Shown: piece after piece, positions 45,996 to 53,759 of the stretch | How positions within the stretch are numbered: the stretch's first letter is position 1 | Layout of the letters: each line of letters begins with the position of its first letter | Assembly: GCF_947648125.1 (NCBI RefSeq) | Contig: NZ_CANSMR010000001.1 | Span: forward strand, 496,001-560,000 | DNA length: 64,000 nt | From: an uncultured Bradyrhizobium sp. | Lineage (GTDB): Bacteria; Pseudomonadota; Alphaproteobacteria; Rhizobiales; Xanthobacteraceae | Direction of reading: 5' to 3' | Notes under the pieces: generated by a model | Database searches by the model: none | What the model was told of the DNA's origin: nothing | Seen by the model: only the letters and a program-made list of their open reading frames with translations | Position numbers and translations under genes: made by a program

Positions 45996-46571
45996 ATGCC
46001 GCGAGCAAAACGCCGGAAACCGTACGATCCCACTTTAACACATGACCGGCGCTCCCAGGATCTGCCCTTCAATGCCGAGGTGGCGACCGTCGAGATCGAC
46101 GATCCCCTCGCGCTCGAGCCGGGCGAGAAGATCGTTGCCTTTCGCTCGATACGCAACGACCCGCTCGGCCGGCTGCATGCACACCGGCAGGTCGACGACA
46201 CCCAGTACCGGAGCGGTCGTGCCTTCCAGAACGACTGGGAGAAGGCCGAGCGCGGCCCTCGCGCGGTGGATACGACACGTGAATATGTTGACGGCGGTCA
46301 GCAACGTGAGTCGATCACGGAGGGACAGCGCCAGGCGACCTTGCGCCTCAATCGCGCCGAGCATGAGCTTGGTGCCGACGGTTCGGCGCTGGTGCACGAC
46401 GTCCTGATCCTCGGCATGACCATGGAGCAGGTGGGGCAGCGGCGCGGACTGCGTACGCAGCGCTGGCAGGACTATTTTGCGCGGCGCCTCAAGGAATGCC
46501 TGGATCGGCTGGCGCTGATGTACGGGCTTGCCACGCCGAACAAGGTTCCGGTGAAGGACCGGCAACGCTGA
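45996..46571 (+). CDS. Unknown protein of the repressor/GcrA module
   Basis: 191 residues, soluble and charged, not firmly assigned. Distinctive stretches are YRSGRAFQNDWEKAERGPRAVDTTREYVDGG and VLILGMTMEQVGQRRGLRTQRWQDYFARRLKECLDRLALMYG, the latter resembling a helix-turn-helix plus basic helix. The overall layout resembles small alphaproteobacterial phage-region proteins of the DUF6456 kind, but I cannot confirm that. It starts 90 bp after the GcrA-like gene on the same strand and is probably cotranscribed. Confidence 0.7.
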   Translation: MPRAKRRKPYDPTLTHDRRSQDLPFNAEVATVEIDDPLALEPGEKIVAFRSIRNDPLGRLHAHRQVDDTQYRSGRAFQNDWEKAERGPRAVDTTREYVDGGQQRESITEGQRQATLRLNRAEHELGADGSALVHDVLILGMTMEQVGQRRGLRTQRWQDYFARRLKECLDRLALMYGLATPNKVPVKDRQR

Positions 46572-46632
46572 CTTGAAGTGATGTGCTCACGGGCCGGTTG
46601 CCGCGCAGGCATCCGGCGCGGCGGCGATTCAT

Positions 46633-46660
46633 TACATTGCAGCACCGTACATTGCAGCAC
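46633..46660. repeat. 13-bp tandem direct repeat
   Basis: TACATTGCAGCAC occurs at 46633-46645 and again at 46648-46660 with a 2-bp spacer, in the 295-bp gap after the module. No gene is supportable in that gap. The repeat could be a protein-binding or recombination site. Confidence 0.5.
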
Positions 46661-46866
46661 TGTGCTTTGCCTCACGCTGAGCTCGTTCTTATCTGCGTCG
46701 AAGACGGTCGACAGCAGCGCGGAGTTTCATGTAACTTCGCTCGCGTCCACAAGGGAGTTCGCAGCGGCTACGCCCGCCTTGATCTTATCCTGCATCGCGA
46801 ACATCACGAATAACGTGGGTCGATGCCGGCGCGGAGTCCGATCAACTCACCCAAGGAGAACGAGCG

Positions 46867-47289
46867 ATGAATCACACTGGAAACTGCTTTTGCGGCGCCG
46901 TCGAGCTCAAGGTCACTGGGGAGCCTGAGGCGATGGGCTACTGCCACTGCCGTTCGTGCCGCTCCTGGTCCGGCGGCCCGGTGAATGCGTTCAGCCTCTG
47001 GAAGCCCGAGGCGGTCGAGGTCACCAAGGGCGCCGATCATATCGGGACGTTCGAGAAGACCGCGATGAGCCAGCGCAAATACTGCACCAAGTGCGGCGGT
47101 CACCTGATGACGAACCACCCGACGCTTGGGCTCGTCGACGTGTTCACGGCAACGATCCCAACGCTGAAGTTCAGCCCCGGCGTTCACGTCAACTATTCCG
47201 AGGCGGTGCTGCCGATACGCGATGGCCTGCCGAAGCTGAAGGACTTTCCGGCCGAGTTCGGCGGCTCCGGCGAAATGATCGCCGAATAG
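46867..47289 (+). CDS. GFA/CENP-V-domain protein
   Basis: 140-residue zinc protein of the Gfa fold: CFCGAVELKV, CHCRSCRSWSG and KYCTKCGGHLMT supply the cysteine ligands. It is shorter than true Gfa and probably does not act on formaldehyde. Homologues are common, often of unknown function. AAGGAGAAC precedes the ATG. It stands alone. Confidence 0.87.
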   Translation: MNHTGNCFCGAVELKVTGEPEAMGYCHCRSCRSWSGGPVNAFSLWKPEAVEVTKGADHIGTFEKTAMSQRKYCTKCGGHLMTNHPTLGLVDVFTATIPTLKFSPGVHVNYSEAVLPIRDGLPKLKDFPAEFGGSGEMIAE

Positions 47290-47593
47290 CGCGACGGTTC
47301 TCGAGCGGGTGGCGACTGAGCGTCGCTACCCGCCAATGTCTATTCTTCCGTCGGCCGGACGCGCTGACAGATTCGGTATCCGGCGGGTTTCCCTGACATT
47401 CGAATCGTTCGACCGCGTCGGCGCCGCTGGCACTGGGACCCCTTGCCGGTGACAGCCATGTCAGCCGAAGGTCCCGCCCTGCAAAATCCGGGTTTGGTTT
47501 TGGTGACGGGCTTCCGCTAAAAGGCAGGCAGTGCCGGTCCTGGCAAGGGCCGTCGTATTTCGCCTGACAAAATAACAGAGGAAGCGTCAGATC
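47290..47593. other. Intergenic region, no supportable gene
   Basis: About 300 bp between the GFA protein and the CoA-transferase gene. It should hold the promoter of the latter. No frame is convincing and no clear palindrome was seen. Confidence 0.45.
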
Positions 47594-48853
47594 ATGACCA
47601 AACCAGAATTGCCAGGGCGCGCCCCGCGCGGGGAGGGGGTTCCGACGGCGCTCGATGGCCTGCTGGTGGTCGACTTCACCCGCGTCGTCGCCGGCCCGGC
47701 CTGCACGCAAACGCTGGCCGATTTCGGGGCCGAGGTCATCAAGATCGAGAATCCGGACGGCGGGGACGACACGCGCGCCTATGAGCACGCTGAAATTGGC
47801 GGGGAAAGCGCAGCGTATCTGAGCCTCAACCGCAACAAGCGCGGCATTGCGCTCGATTTCAATAATCCGGCCGCGCTTGAAGTCGCGCGCGCGTTGATTG
47901 CCAAGGCAGACGTCGTGGTGGAGAATTTCTCCGGCGGCGTGATGAAGAAATTTGGCCTCGACTATGCGTCGGTGGCGCCGACCAATCCGCGGCTGATCTA
48001 TTGCTCGATCTCCGCCTATGGCCGCAAGGGCGATTTCGCGCTGCGCCCGGGCTTCGACCCGATTACGCAGGCCGAAAGCGGCTTCATGTCGCTCAACGGC
48101 TTTCCGGACGGCGAACCGGTGCGCACCGGACCACCGATCGTGGACATGGCAACCGGTATGTCGGCCTGCAACGCCATCCTGCTGGCGTTGATTGCGCGCG
48201 ATCGGCTCGGTCGCGGGCAGCAGGTCGAGGTCGCGTTGATCGACACCGCGGTGTCGATGACCGGCTTCTACGGCATGGCCTATCTCATCAACGGCAACAA
48301 CCCCGGCCGTTTCGGCAACTCACCGAACGGTTCGCCGACCGTCGGCGTTTACCGGGCGTCCGATGGTCCGCTCTATATGGCCTGCGCCAACGACCGGCTC
48401 TATCGCCGGCTCGTGACCGACGTACTCGAGCGCCCGGATCTCGTCACCGACCCCGAGTTTGCTCACCGCAAGGCGCGGACCGCCAACAAGGAGAAGCTGC
48501 GCGCCATCATCGCCAGTGTGTTTGCAAGCGACACGCTCGAGCACTGGATGGCAAAGATGAAGAAGGCCAATATTCCGGTTGGCTATTTGCGTACGGTCGA
48601 GGAAGGCTTCAACGCACCCGAGGTGCGCGATCGTCATCGCCTGAGCAAGATCGCGCATCCGACCGCCGGCTCGGTTCCGAACATCGAGTCGCCGGTCAAT
48701 ATGAGTCTGACGCCGACGGTCGATCCCGTTGCGGCTCCGCTGCTCGGTCAGCACACCCGGGATGTGTTGAGCGAGACGCTTGGCTACGACGACCGGCGCA
48801 TCGCCGCTTTGGCCGAGGCGGGCGCGTTCGGCAAGCCAGGCAACACCGGCTAG
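47594..48853 (+). CDS. CaiB/BaiF family III CoA-transferase (third copy)
   Basis: 419 residues. The family pattern is clear: LDGLLVVDFTRVVAGPACTQTLADFGAEVIKIENPDGGDDTR, LNRNKRGIALDFNNPAALE, and GRGQQVEVALIDTAVSM, with the EALxxW-like tail region. It resembles formyl-CoA or succinate-dependent transferases. GAGGAAG lies upstream of the ATG. There are no cotranscribed partner enzymes, so the substrate is open. Confidence 0.92.
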   Translation: MTKPELPGRAPRGEGVPTALDGLLVVDFTRVVAGPACTQTLADFGAEVIKIENPDGGDDTRAYEHAEIGGESAAYLSLNRNKRGIALDFNNPAALEVARALIAKADVVVENFSGGVMKKFGLDYASVAPTNPRLIYCSISAYGRKGDFALRPGFDPITQAESGFMSLNGFPDGEPVRTGPPIVDMATGMSACNAILLALIARDRLGRGQQVEVALIDTAVSMTGFYGMAYLINGNNPGRFGNSPNGSPTVGVYRASDGPLYMACANDRLYRRLVTDVLERPDLVTDPEFAHRKARTANKEKLRAIIASVFASDTLEHWMAKMKKANIPVGYLRTVEEGFNAPEVRDRHRLSKIAHPTAGSVPNIESPVNMSLTPTVDPVAAPLLGQHTRDVLSETLGYDDRRIAALAEAGAFGKPGNTG

Positions 48854-49001
48854 CTGTTTGGCCTGAACCAAGATCAGATGCGCGCCAATCACCTGACCTG
48901 AGGCGAGAGGGAAACCTCTCGCCTCGCAAGATGTCGTTCAGACGTCACGGGCCTCCACGCGTGCCGGCGGCCTTCGACCCGGAACTGGCCCGTTCGGGAC
49001 C

Positions 49002-49187
49002 TCAGTTCGGCTTGCTGCGCAAGTTGTTCCTTGGCATACTTTCAACTTCCTCGGGCTCTGCTCGATCAATTTCGAGACGGGCCATCCGGAGTATGAGGGT
49101 TGCCGTGGTTAGGCCGAGGCGTTCGGCCTCTTGCGCTGCGGTGTCGACCTTCTGGGCCAAGCCTTCACGTTTACCTGGGTATGCCAT
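49002..49187 (-). CDS. Small unknown protein (61 aa)
   Basis: ATG 49187 has GAGGA with 6-nt spacing. The product is soluble with an amphipathic helix (AQKVDTAAQEAERLGLTTATLILRMARLEIDRAE), possibly a coiled coil or protein-binding helix. Divergent from another small gene 25 bp away. Not recognised. Confidence 0.6.
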   Translation of the reverse strand: MAYPGKREGLAQKVDTAAQEAERLGLTTATLILRMARLEIDRAEPEEVESMPRNNLRSKPN

Positions 49188-49212
49188 TCGTAATCCTCAC
49201 TTAAGGTGCGAG

Positions 49213-49395
49213 ATGAAAAATCCCACATACGTTGCAGAGCTGCACAACAAGCTCGGAGCTCCATCGAGCGAAACACTGGAAAGCTTGCGACTGTTGAAGG
49301 CTTTCCTTCGACTTGCGCCCGACCAGCGTTCCGAGGTCATCGAGCTGGTCGAACGTTTGGCGGTTGAACCGCCGCGCGATCCCTCACTGTCCTGA
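49213..49395 (+). CDS. Small unknown protein (60 aa)
   Basis: ATG 49213 follows a weak AAGG site. The product is helical (PSSETLESLRLLKAFLRLAPDQRSEVIELVERLA) and resembles short regulatory or antitoxin-like helical proteins, though no family is recognised. It is divergent from the 61-residue gene on the opposite strand. Confidence 0.55.
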   Translation: MKNPTYVAELHNKLGAPSSETLESLRLLKAFLRLAPDQRSEVIELVERLAVEPPRDPSLS

Positions 49396-49418
49396 GGTGT
49401 TCGCGTTTTTCCTGGATG

Positions 49419-49739
49419 TCAGTTGTTCATTGGCCTGGCGGGCCGCCGTGTCGCGATCACGTAGATTGCACCGCCCTCGAGCGCTTCGGATTGATGCCGG
49501 GTGCCGGCAGGCAGCAGGATGGTGTCGCCGGCGCCGACGACCCGCTCACCGCCGTCCCAGATGAAGTTCAACCGGCCGCTGATGATCATCAGGATTTCAT
49601 CGACCGGATGGGTATGGAAGTGATGCACCTTGCCGGCTGCATCATGCTGCAGCTCGACGGACCCCTGGGCCGGGAGTAGGTTCAGGATCTCCGGATCGAT
49701 GGCAAATTCGGTCTTCGTGCCCGCGATGATCTGGGTCAT
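49419..49739 (-). CDS. Small cupin-domain protein
   Basis: 106-residue single cupin barrel. Motif 1 is HHFHTHPVDEILMIISG (His, His and Glu metal ligands) and motif 2 is GDTILLPAGTRHQSEA with its His. It may be a metal-dependent isomerase or dioxygenase, or a binding protein. It overlaps the upstream YqcI/YcgG-type gene by 4 bp and is the last gene of that operon. Confidence 0.9.
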   Translation of the reverse strand: MTQIIAGTKTEFAIDPEILNLLPAQGSVELQHDAAGKVHHFHTHPVDEILMIISGRLNFIWDGGERVVGAGDTILLPAGTRHQSEALEGGAIYVIATRRPARPMNN

Positions 49740-50491
49740 GCTGCCTGTTCCTTGTTTGCGATAGGTGGCGTCTTGTTCTGCGCGAGCTTGGCAAAGGGGC
49801 AGCCTCCGCTCGCATTGTTGTCGTCGTGCAGGAAGTACTGCAGATATTCGCGGCCATCGGTCGCGCCGTAGCGGCCAAGAAGCGGAGAGGGGCTCGCGCT
49901 GTCGTACGGGATCAGGCGCTTGCGCACCTCGGCAAACGCGGCGGTCGCGGCCTTTTCCGTCCCGAGGATCTTATCGAACACCCAGCGCGGCTGGAACGTG
50001 AGCATGAAGGCGCTGGATCGGCGGCTCTGGCGCATCACATGGGCCGGCGTCGTGCAGACGACGAAGATCGGCTCGCCCGCGAACGAGAATTCCCACATCG
50101 GATGGTCGATCTGCTCCGGAATGTTTGATGGCCACGGGTTCTTGTCCAGGCGTGCGAGCTGGTCGAGCGTCAGCCACATCTTGCGATAATAGGCGTCGAG
50201 CGTTTGCACGGGACGGGGCCGCGTGAACACGATCAAGGAAGTGTTGGGACCGAACGAGCGCGCCTCCGAAACATATTGTGCGAGCTGCTCGCCGAGCACC
50301 GCAACGTCATACGGGTCGAGGAACAGATAGCGGAGCTGATCCTGGCGATGTCCGGTCACCCCGAACACGCAAGGGAACGGCCTTGCCTCGCTGCTCATCT
50401 GCGCTTCAAACTCAGAGAACATCACGCTCTGCCAGCTGCTGACTGGAAAGTTTGACGCGACTTCGCCTTTTCTCAAGAACAAGCGCTCCAT
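49736..50491 (-). CDS. YqcI/YcgG-family protein (putative heme-dependent N-oxygenase)
   Basis: 251 residues from ATG 50491, with AGGGGG just upstream; the ATG at 50509 has no such site. Family landmarks: ARPFPCVFG at 37-44, the DLARLDKNPWPSNIPEQIDHPMWEFSFAGEPIFVV core, and the end GREYLQYFLHDDNNASGGCPF. Characterised relatives such as DcsA (L-arginine N-hydroxylation in D-cycloserine synthesis) and GntA (guanitoxin pathway) are heme-dependent N-hydroxylases. An N-oxidation reaction is therefore plausible here. It is coupled to a cupin gene and lies 25 bp after an MFS gene on the same strand. Confidence 0.82.
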   Translation of the reverse strand: MERLFLRKGEVASNFPVSSWQSVMFSEFEAQMSSEARPFPCVFGVTGHRQDQLRYLFLDPYDVAVLGEQLAQYVSEARSFGPNTSLIVFTRPRPVQTLDAYYRKMWLTLDQLARLDKNPWPSNIPEQIDHPMWEFSFAGEPIFVVCTTPAHVMRQSRRSSAFMLTFQPRWVFDKILGTEKAATAAFAEVRKRLIPYDSASPSPLLGRYGATDGREYLQYFLHDDNNASGGCPFAKLAQNKTPPIANKEQAA

Positions 50492-50516
50492 AACACCCCC
50501 TACACTCATAACGACA

Positions 50517-51812
50517 CTAACGAGCTATCAAGTTGCTTCTCATCAATAGCGGCCCGGCGATGCCCGGCAGCGACATGAGAAGCAGAATGACGATCAAGGC
50601 GCTGTAGCCGCCGTCACCGATCGCGGCCGTGTTGTGCACGGCGTCGGTTCCGGAGGCGTTGCTGGCGGCGAGCATCGCAAAGCCGATGATCGGCTGCGAG
50701 ACGCCGGCGAAGATCCCGGCAGCGGTGGTGTTCACGGAAGCGCCGACACCGATCAGGTCAGAGGTGTAGAGCTTCTTCACGCATTTCAGCACCAGCGGGA
50801 CGGTGCCGCCGGCGACGAGCCCCAAGGCCGTGAACACGACGGTGACGTAGGCGAGACCAAATGTTCGGGCGATTGGCGGTAGCAGCAGCGCGATCAGCAG
50901 CATGCGCAATACACAAATGCCGATCAATGCGCGGTCGAGCGCAGCTGCGGCGCGATCGGCGACGTGACCGAGGAAGATCGAGCCGAGCGCATTGCCGATC
51001 ATGAAGGCGAGCAGCGGCGTGCCGGCGGCCGTCGGAGAGATATGGAAGAAGTGGGCGACCATCGGAATGCCCCAGACGCCCGACAGCGTCGTCACAACCG
51101 CGAAGTGCGACGCGAACGTCATTGCACAACCCCAGTTCGCGATATGGGCCAGCGATTGCCGCGCAGCGATCACGACGCCCTTCAGCGTCTTGTTGCTATG
51201 CGATGCCGGATCAGGCTTGAGCGCTAGCTTGGCGAAGGCGAGGTTGGCAAGGCCAATGCAAGCGATGAACAGGAAGCAGGCCCGCCAGCCGAACCCCGAG
51301 ACGGCGGCTGCGAGCGGCGTGGTCGCAATCACGCCTCCGACATAGCCGGAGACCTGCGAAATACCAGACATCATGCCGAACCGCTCGTCGGCGAAGCTTT
51401 GTGCCACGAGCTTCAGGAGTGCCGTGAAGACCAGCGCATCGCCGCAGGCGACAATCAGGCGGGCAGCAAAAACGTCGAGCAGGTTCGGCGCCAGCGCGAA
51501 CGCTGCGCTGCCGAGCGACGAGGCGATCATGCTGACGAGGACGACGCGCTTGACGCCGTAACGATCGACCAGAAGGCCGGCCGGAATCTGCATCAAGGTG
51601 TAGCCCCAGAAATAGCTCGAGGCGAGCATCGCAACACCGGCCGCATCGGTGTTGAAGTCGTGCATGAAACTGAGGCTTACCGATTGCGGTGACACGCGCT
51701 GCAGGAAGGCGATGGCGTAGGCGATCGCCACTGCCGTCCAGGCGAGATAGGCACGGTCGGTGAGGCGCGACGTCGGGGCGTAAACGGCTTGTTGTCCGAG
51801 CATCGACATCAC
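50517..51812 (-). CDS. MFS transporter
   Basis: 431 residues with twelve hydrophobic helices. The first half has the MFS loop pattern GLLVDRYGVKRVVLVSM and the second half has GHVADRAAAALDRALIGICVL. The N-terminal region resembles sugar-acid/ACS-type symporters. It starts within the last 4 bp of the upstream GNAT-like gene and precedes the YqcI/YcgG gene. It may import a precursor or export the product of the operon. The exact start among three closely spaced ATGs (51812, 51809, 51803) is uncertain. Confidence 0.92.
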   Translation of the reverse strand: MMSMLGQQAVYAPTSRLTDRAYLAWTAVAIAYAIAFLQRVSPQSVSLSFMHDFNTDAAGVAMLASSYFWGYTLMQIPAGLLVDRYGVKRVVLVSMIASSLGSAAFALAPNLLDVFAARLIVACGDALVFTALLKLVAQSFADERFGMMSGISQVSGYVGGVIATTPLAAAVSGFGWRACFLFIACIGLANLAFAKLALKPDPASHSNKTLKGVVIAARQSLAHIANWGCAMTFASHFAVVTTLSGVWGIPMVAHFFHISPTAAGTPLLAFMIGNALGSIFLGHVADRAAAALDRALIGICVLRMLLIALLLPPIARTFGLAYVTVVFTALGLVAGGTVPLVLKCVKKLYTSDLIGVGASVNTTAAGIFAGVSQPIIGFAMLAASNASGTDAVHNTAAIGDGGYSALIVILLLMSLPGIAGPLLMRSNLIAR

Positions 51813-52522
51813 ACCCTCGCGTAACCGACCGAGAAAAGGGCATCCGCGGAATTCGGAATCTTCCGCGACATCGCGGCATCGACCAGCGACGCGGTGCCAC
51901 GATAGGCCTGCCGATGGTGTTTAATGTGGCCGTAGGCGCCACGCATGATCATGTCGGGCAGTTCCAGCGGCTTGCCCGGATAGAGCGAGGTGCACATCTC
52001 GACACAGGCCGCCTGCAATGCGGGGTCCTGCGCATCATCGAGCAACGATGGAGTCACTTTTTCGCAAATTTTAGCGTTCGCTGCCCAGACGATCGGATTG
52101 CGGGTCCGCCAGCCGTAGAGCACGTTGCCGTCGGCCCTCTCGGCGGCGCCCGAGCACCTCAGAACTTCCGACGTAAAGAAACCGTAGAGGCCGTGGCCCT
52201 GGTGCGCCGGGAGTACTTCTGTCCCGCTGCGATAGATTCCAAGTCCGGCCGACATCTGCAGGATGCGGTAGACCGAGAAGGCCACGAGGCCGGAGCCGTC
52301 ATAGACGAGGATCAGGCTGTACTTCTGGTCGAAGGGTGAGGAGGTTGCCGTCCAATGCGGCTCGGTGGCCTGCCAATTGACGGCAATGATGCCGTTCATG
52401 GCGTCCATCAGCGGCTGGCGGTCGCGGGCTTCGATCCGGGAGGCATCGGGTAGACTGTAGATCGCGTAATCCGCCCAAGGCGATTTGATCGCCTCGTATC
52501 CGCTGCCCAGATTTCGCGACAT
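51809..52522 (-). CDS. GNAT-fold acyltransferase-like protein
   Basis: 237 residues from ATG 52522 (GGAG 7 nt upstream; ATG 52543 lacks one). The middle carries IYRSGTEVLPAHQGHGLYGFFTSEVL, which fits the CoA-binding strand and Q-G-x-G loop of GNAT enzymes, followed by an Asn-rich second half (YGWRTRNPIVWAANAKI) typical of acyltransferases that use larger substrates. First gene of the operon GNAT-MFS-YqcI/YcgG-cupin. The acyl donor and acceptor are unknown. Confidence 0.72.
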   Translation of the reverse strand: MSRNLGSGYEAIKSPWADYAIYSLPDASRIEARDRQPLMDAMNGIIAVNWQATEPHWTATSSPFDQKYSLILVYDGSGLVAFSVYRILQMSAGLGIYRSGTEVLPAHQGHGLYGFFTSEVLRCSGAAERADGNVLYGWRTRNPIVWAANAKICEKVTPSLLDDAQDPALQAACVEMCTSLYPGKPLELPDMIMRGAYGHIKHHRQAYRGTASLVDAAMSRKIPNSADALFSVGYARV

Positions 52523-52585
52523 GGCAGAACTCCAGAATTCCATTGCAAGCTATACAGGGCAGCCTCGAATGGCTTAAAGGACAAT

Positions 52586-53605
52586 ATGCCCTCGAAAACT
52601 GCCAAGCCGCCCCGGCCGGAGCCGCGCGACAAGAAAGCGACGCGGCGGATTGCGATCGTTGCCTTTCCGGGCGTGACCTTGCTTGACATCTCGGGGCCGG
52701 CTCAGGTGTTCGCAGAGTTGGAGGCGATCGAACTGCCCGGGCCGGACTATTCGCTATCCTATTTGTCGACTTCAGGCGGCTTGGTGCCGACCGATGTCGG
52801 TATGATGATCGATACGGCGCCGATCGCCAGTGTTGCGCCCGCCGAGGTCGACACGCTGGTGATCCCCGGCGGACCCGGCATCTGGAAGATCCGCAACGAC
52901 GCCGAGTTGATGAACTGGATTGCGGAGGCGCTGCCAAAGGCGCGCCGCATTGCATCAGTCTGCCTCGGCGCATTTGCGTTGGCCTGGACCGGGATTCTGG
53001 ACGGCAAGCGTGCTGCAACGCACTGGCGCTATTGTCCGCGTTTGCAGGACGGCTTTCCCAACATTCGCGTCGAGCCCAACGCGATTTTCGTCAAGGACGG
53101 ACATGTCTGGTCGTCGGCGGGTGTCAGCGCCGGCATCGATCTGGCGCTCGCGATGATCGAGGAGGATTTCGGCCACACCATCGCGCTCGATGTCGCGCGC
53201 AGACTTGTGGTGTTTCTGAAGCGGCCGGGCGGTCAGAGCCAGTTCTCAACCGTCCTTGCGGCCCAGGCCTCGGACGTCGAGGGACGGTTCAGCGCGCTGC
53301 ATGCCTGGATCATCGAGAACATCACGAGCGACCTCAAGGTCGAGACCCTCGCTGAAAAGGCCGGGATGACGCCGCGCACCTTTGCCCGAACCTATGTCAG
53401 CCGCACCGGCATGACACCTGCTAGCGGCGTCGAGGCGCTGCGGGTGGAGACGGCGCGCTTGCTGCTCGAAAGCCGCCAGATCGGTGGCGTGGTCGAGGTC
53501 GCCAAGCGCGCGGGATTTGGCGACGACGAACGAATGCGGCGGGCCTTCCTGCGCCACCTCGGCGTGTCGCCGACCGAGTATCGAAACCGATTTTCGGGCA
53601 GCTAG
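52586..53605 (+). CDS. GlxA-family AraC-type regulator with DJ-1/PfpI domain
   Basis: 339 residues. The N-terminal domain is a class I amidotransferase-like DJ-1/PfpI fold (RIAIVAFPGVTLLDISGPAQVF, elbow ASVCLGAFALAWTGILDGKRAATHW with Cys). The C-terminal 100 residues form a double helix-turn-helix AraC domain (LAEKAGMTPRTFARTYVSRTGMTPA, then AGFGDDERMRRAFLRHLGVSPTEYRNRF). It is divergent from the GNAT-MFS-YqcI operon with a 63-bp gap, which makes it the likely regulator of that operon. The ligand is unknown. Confidence 0.92.
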   Translation: MPSKTAKPPRPEPRDKKATRRIAIVAFPGVTLLDISGPAQVFAELEAIELPGPDYSLSYLSTSGGLVPTDVGMMIDTAPIASVAPAEVDTLVIPGGPGIWKIRNDAELMNWIAEALPKARRIASVCLGAFALAWTGILDGKRAATHWRYCPRLQDGFPNIRVEPNAIFVKDGHVWSSAGVSAGIDLALAMIEEDFGHTIALDVARRLVVFLKRPGGQSQFSTVLAAQASDVEGRFSALHAWIIENITSDLKVETLAEKAGMTPRTFARTYVSRTGMTPASGVEALRVETARLLLESRQIGGVVEVAKRAGFGDDERMRRAFLRHLGVSPTEYRNRFSGS

Positions 53606-53759
53606 CGCGTGTTGGATGGCTCAGCTCGGAGGCGTCGAAATCCGATCTATCTCACAAGCGAATAGCTGGCCTTCGCTGGCCGGTTTCGTGGGTCAAGGTG
53701 GTAGCTTTTCCGGTTTATCTGCGGCTAATGTGCCGGCCAAATCGGGAGAAGAAACGACC

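Noticed and set aside
46633-46660. Start of a CRISPR-like or iteron array
   Set aside because: Only two 13-bp copies with a 2-bp spacer; far too few for an array and no replication gene nearby.
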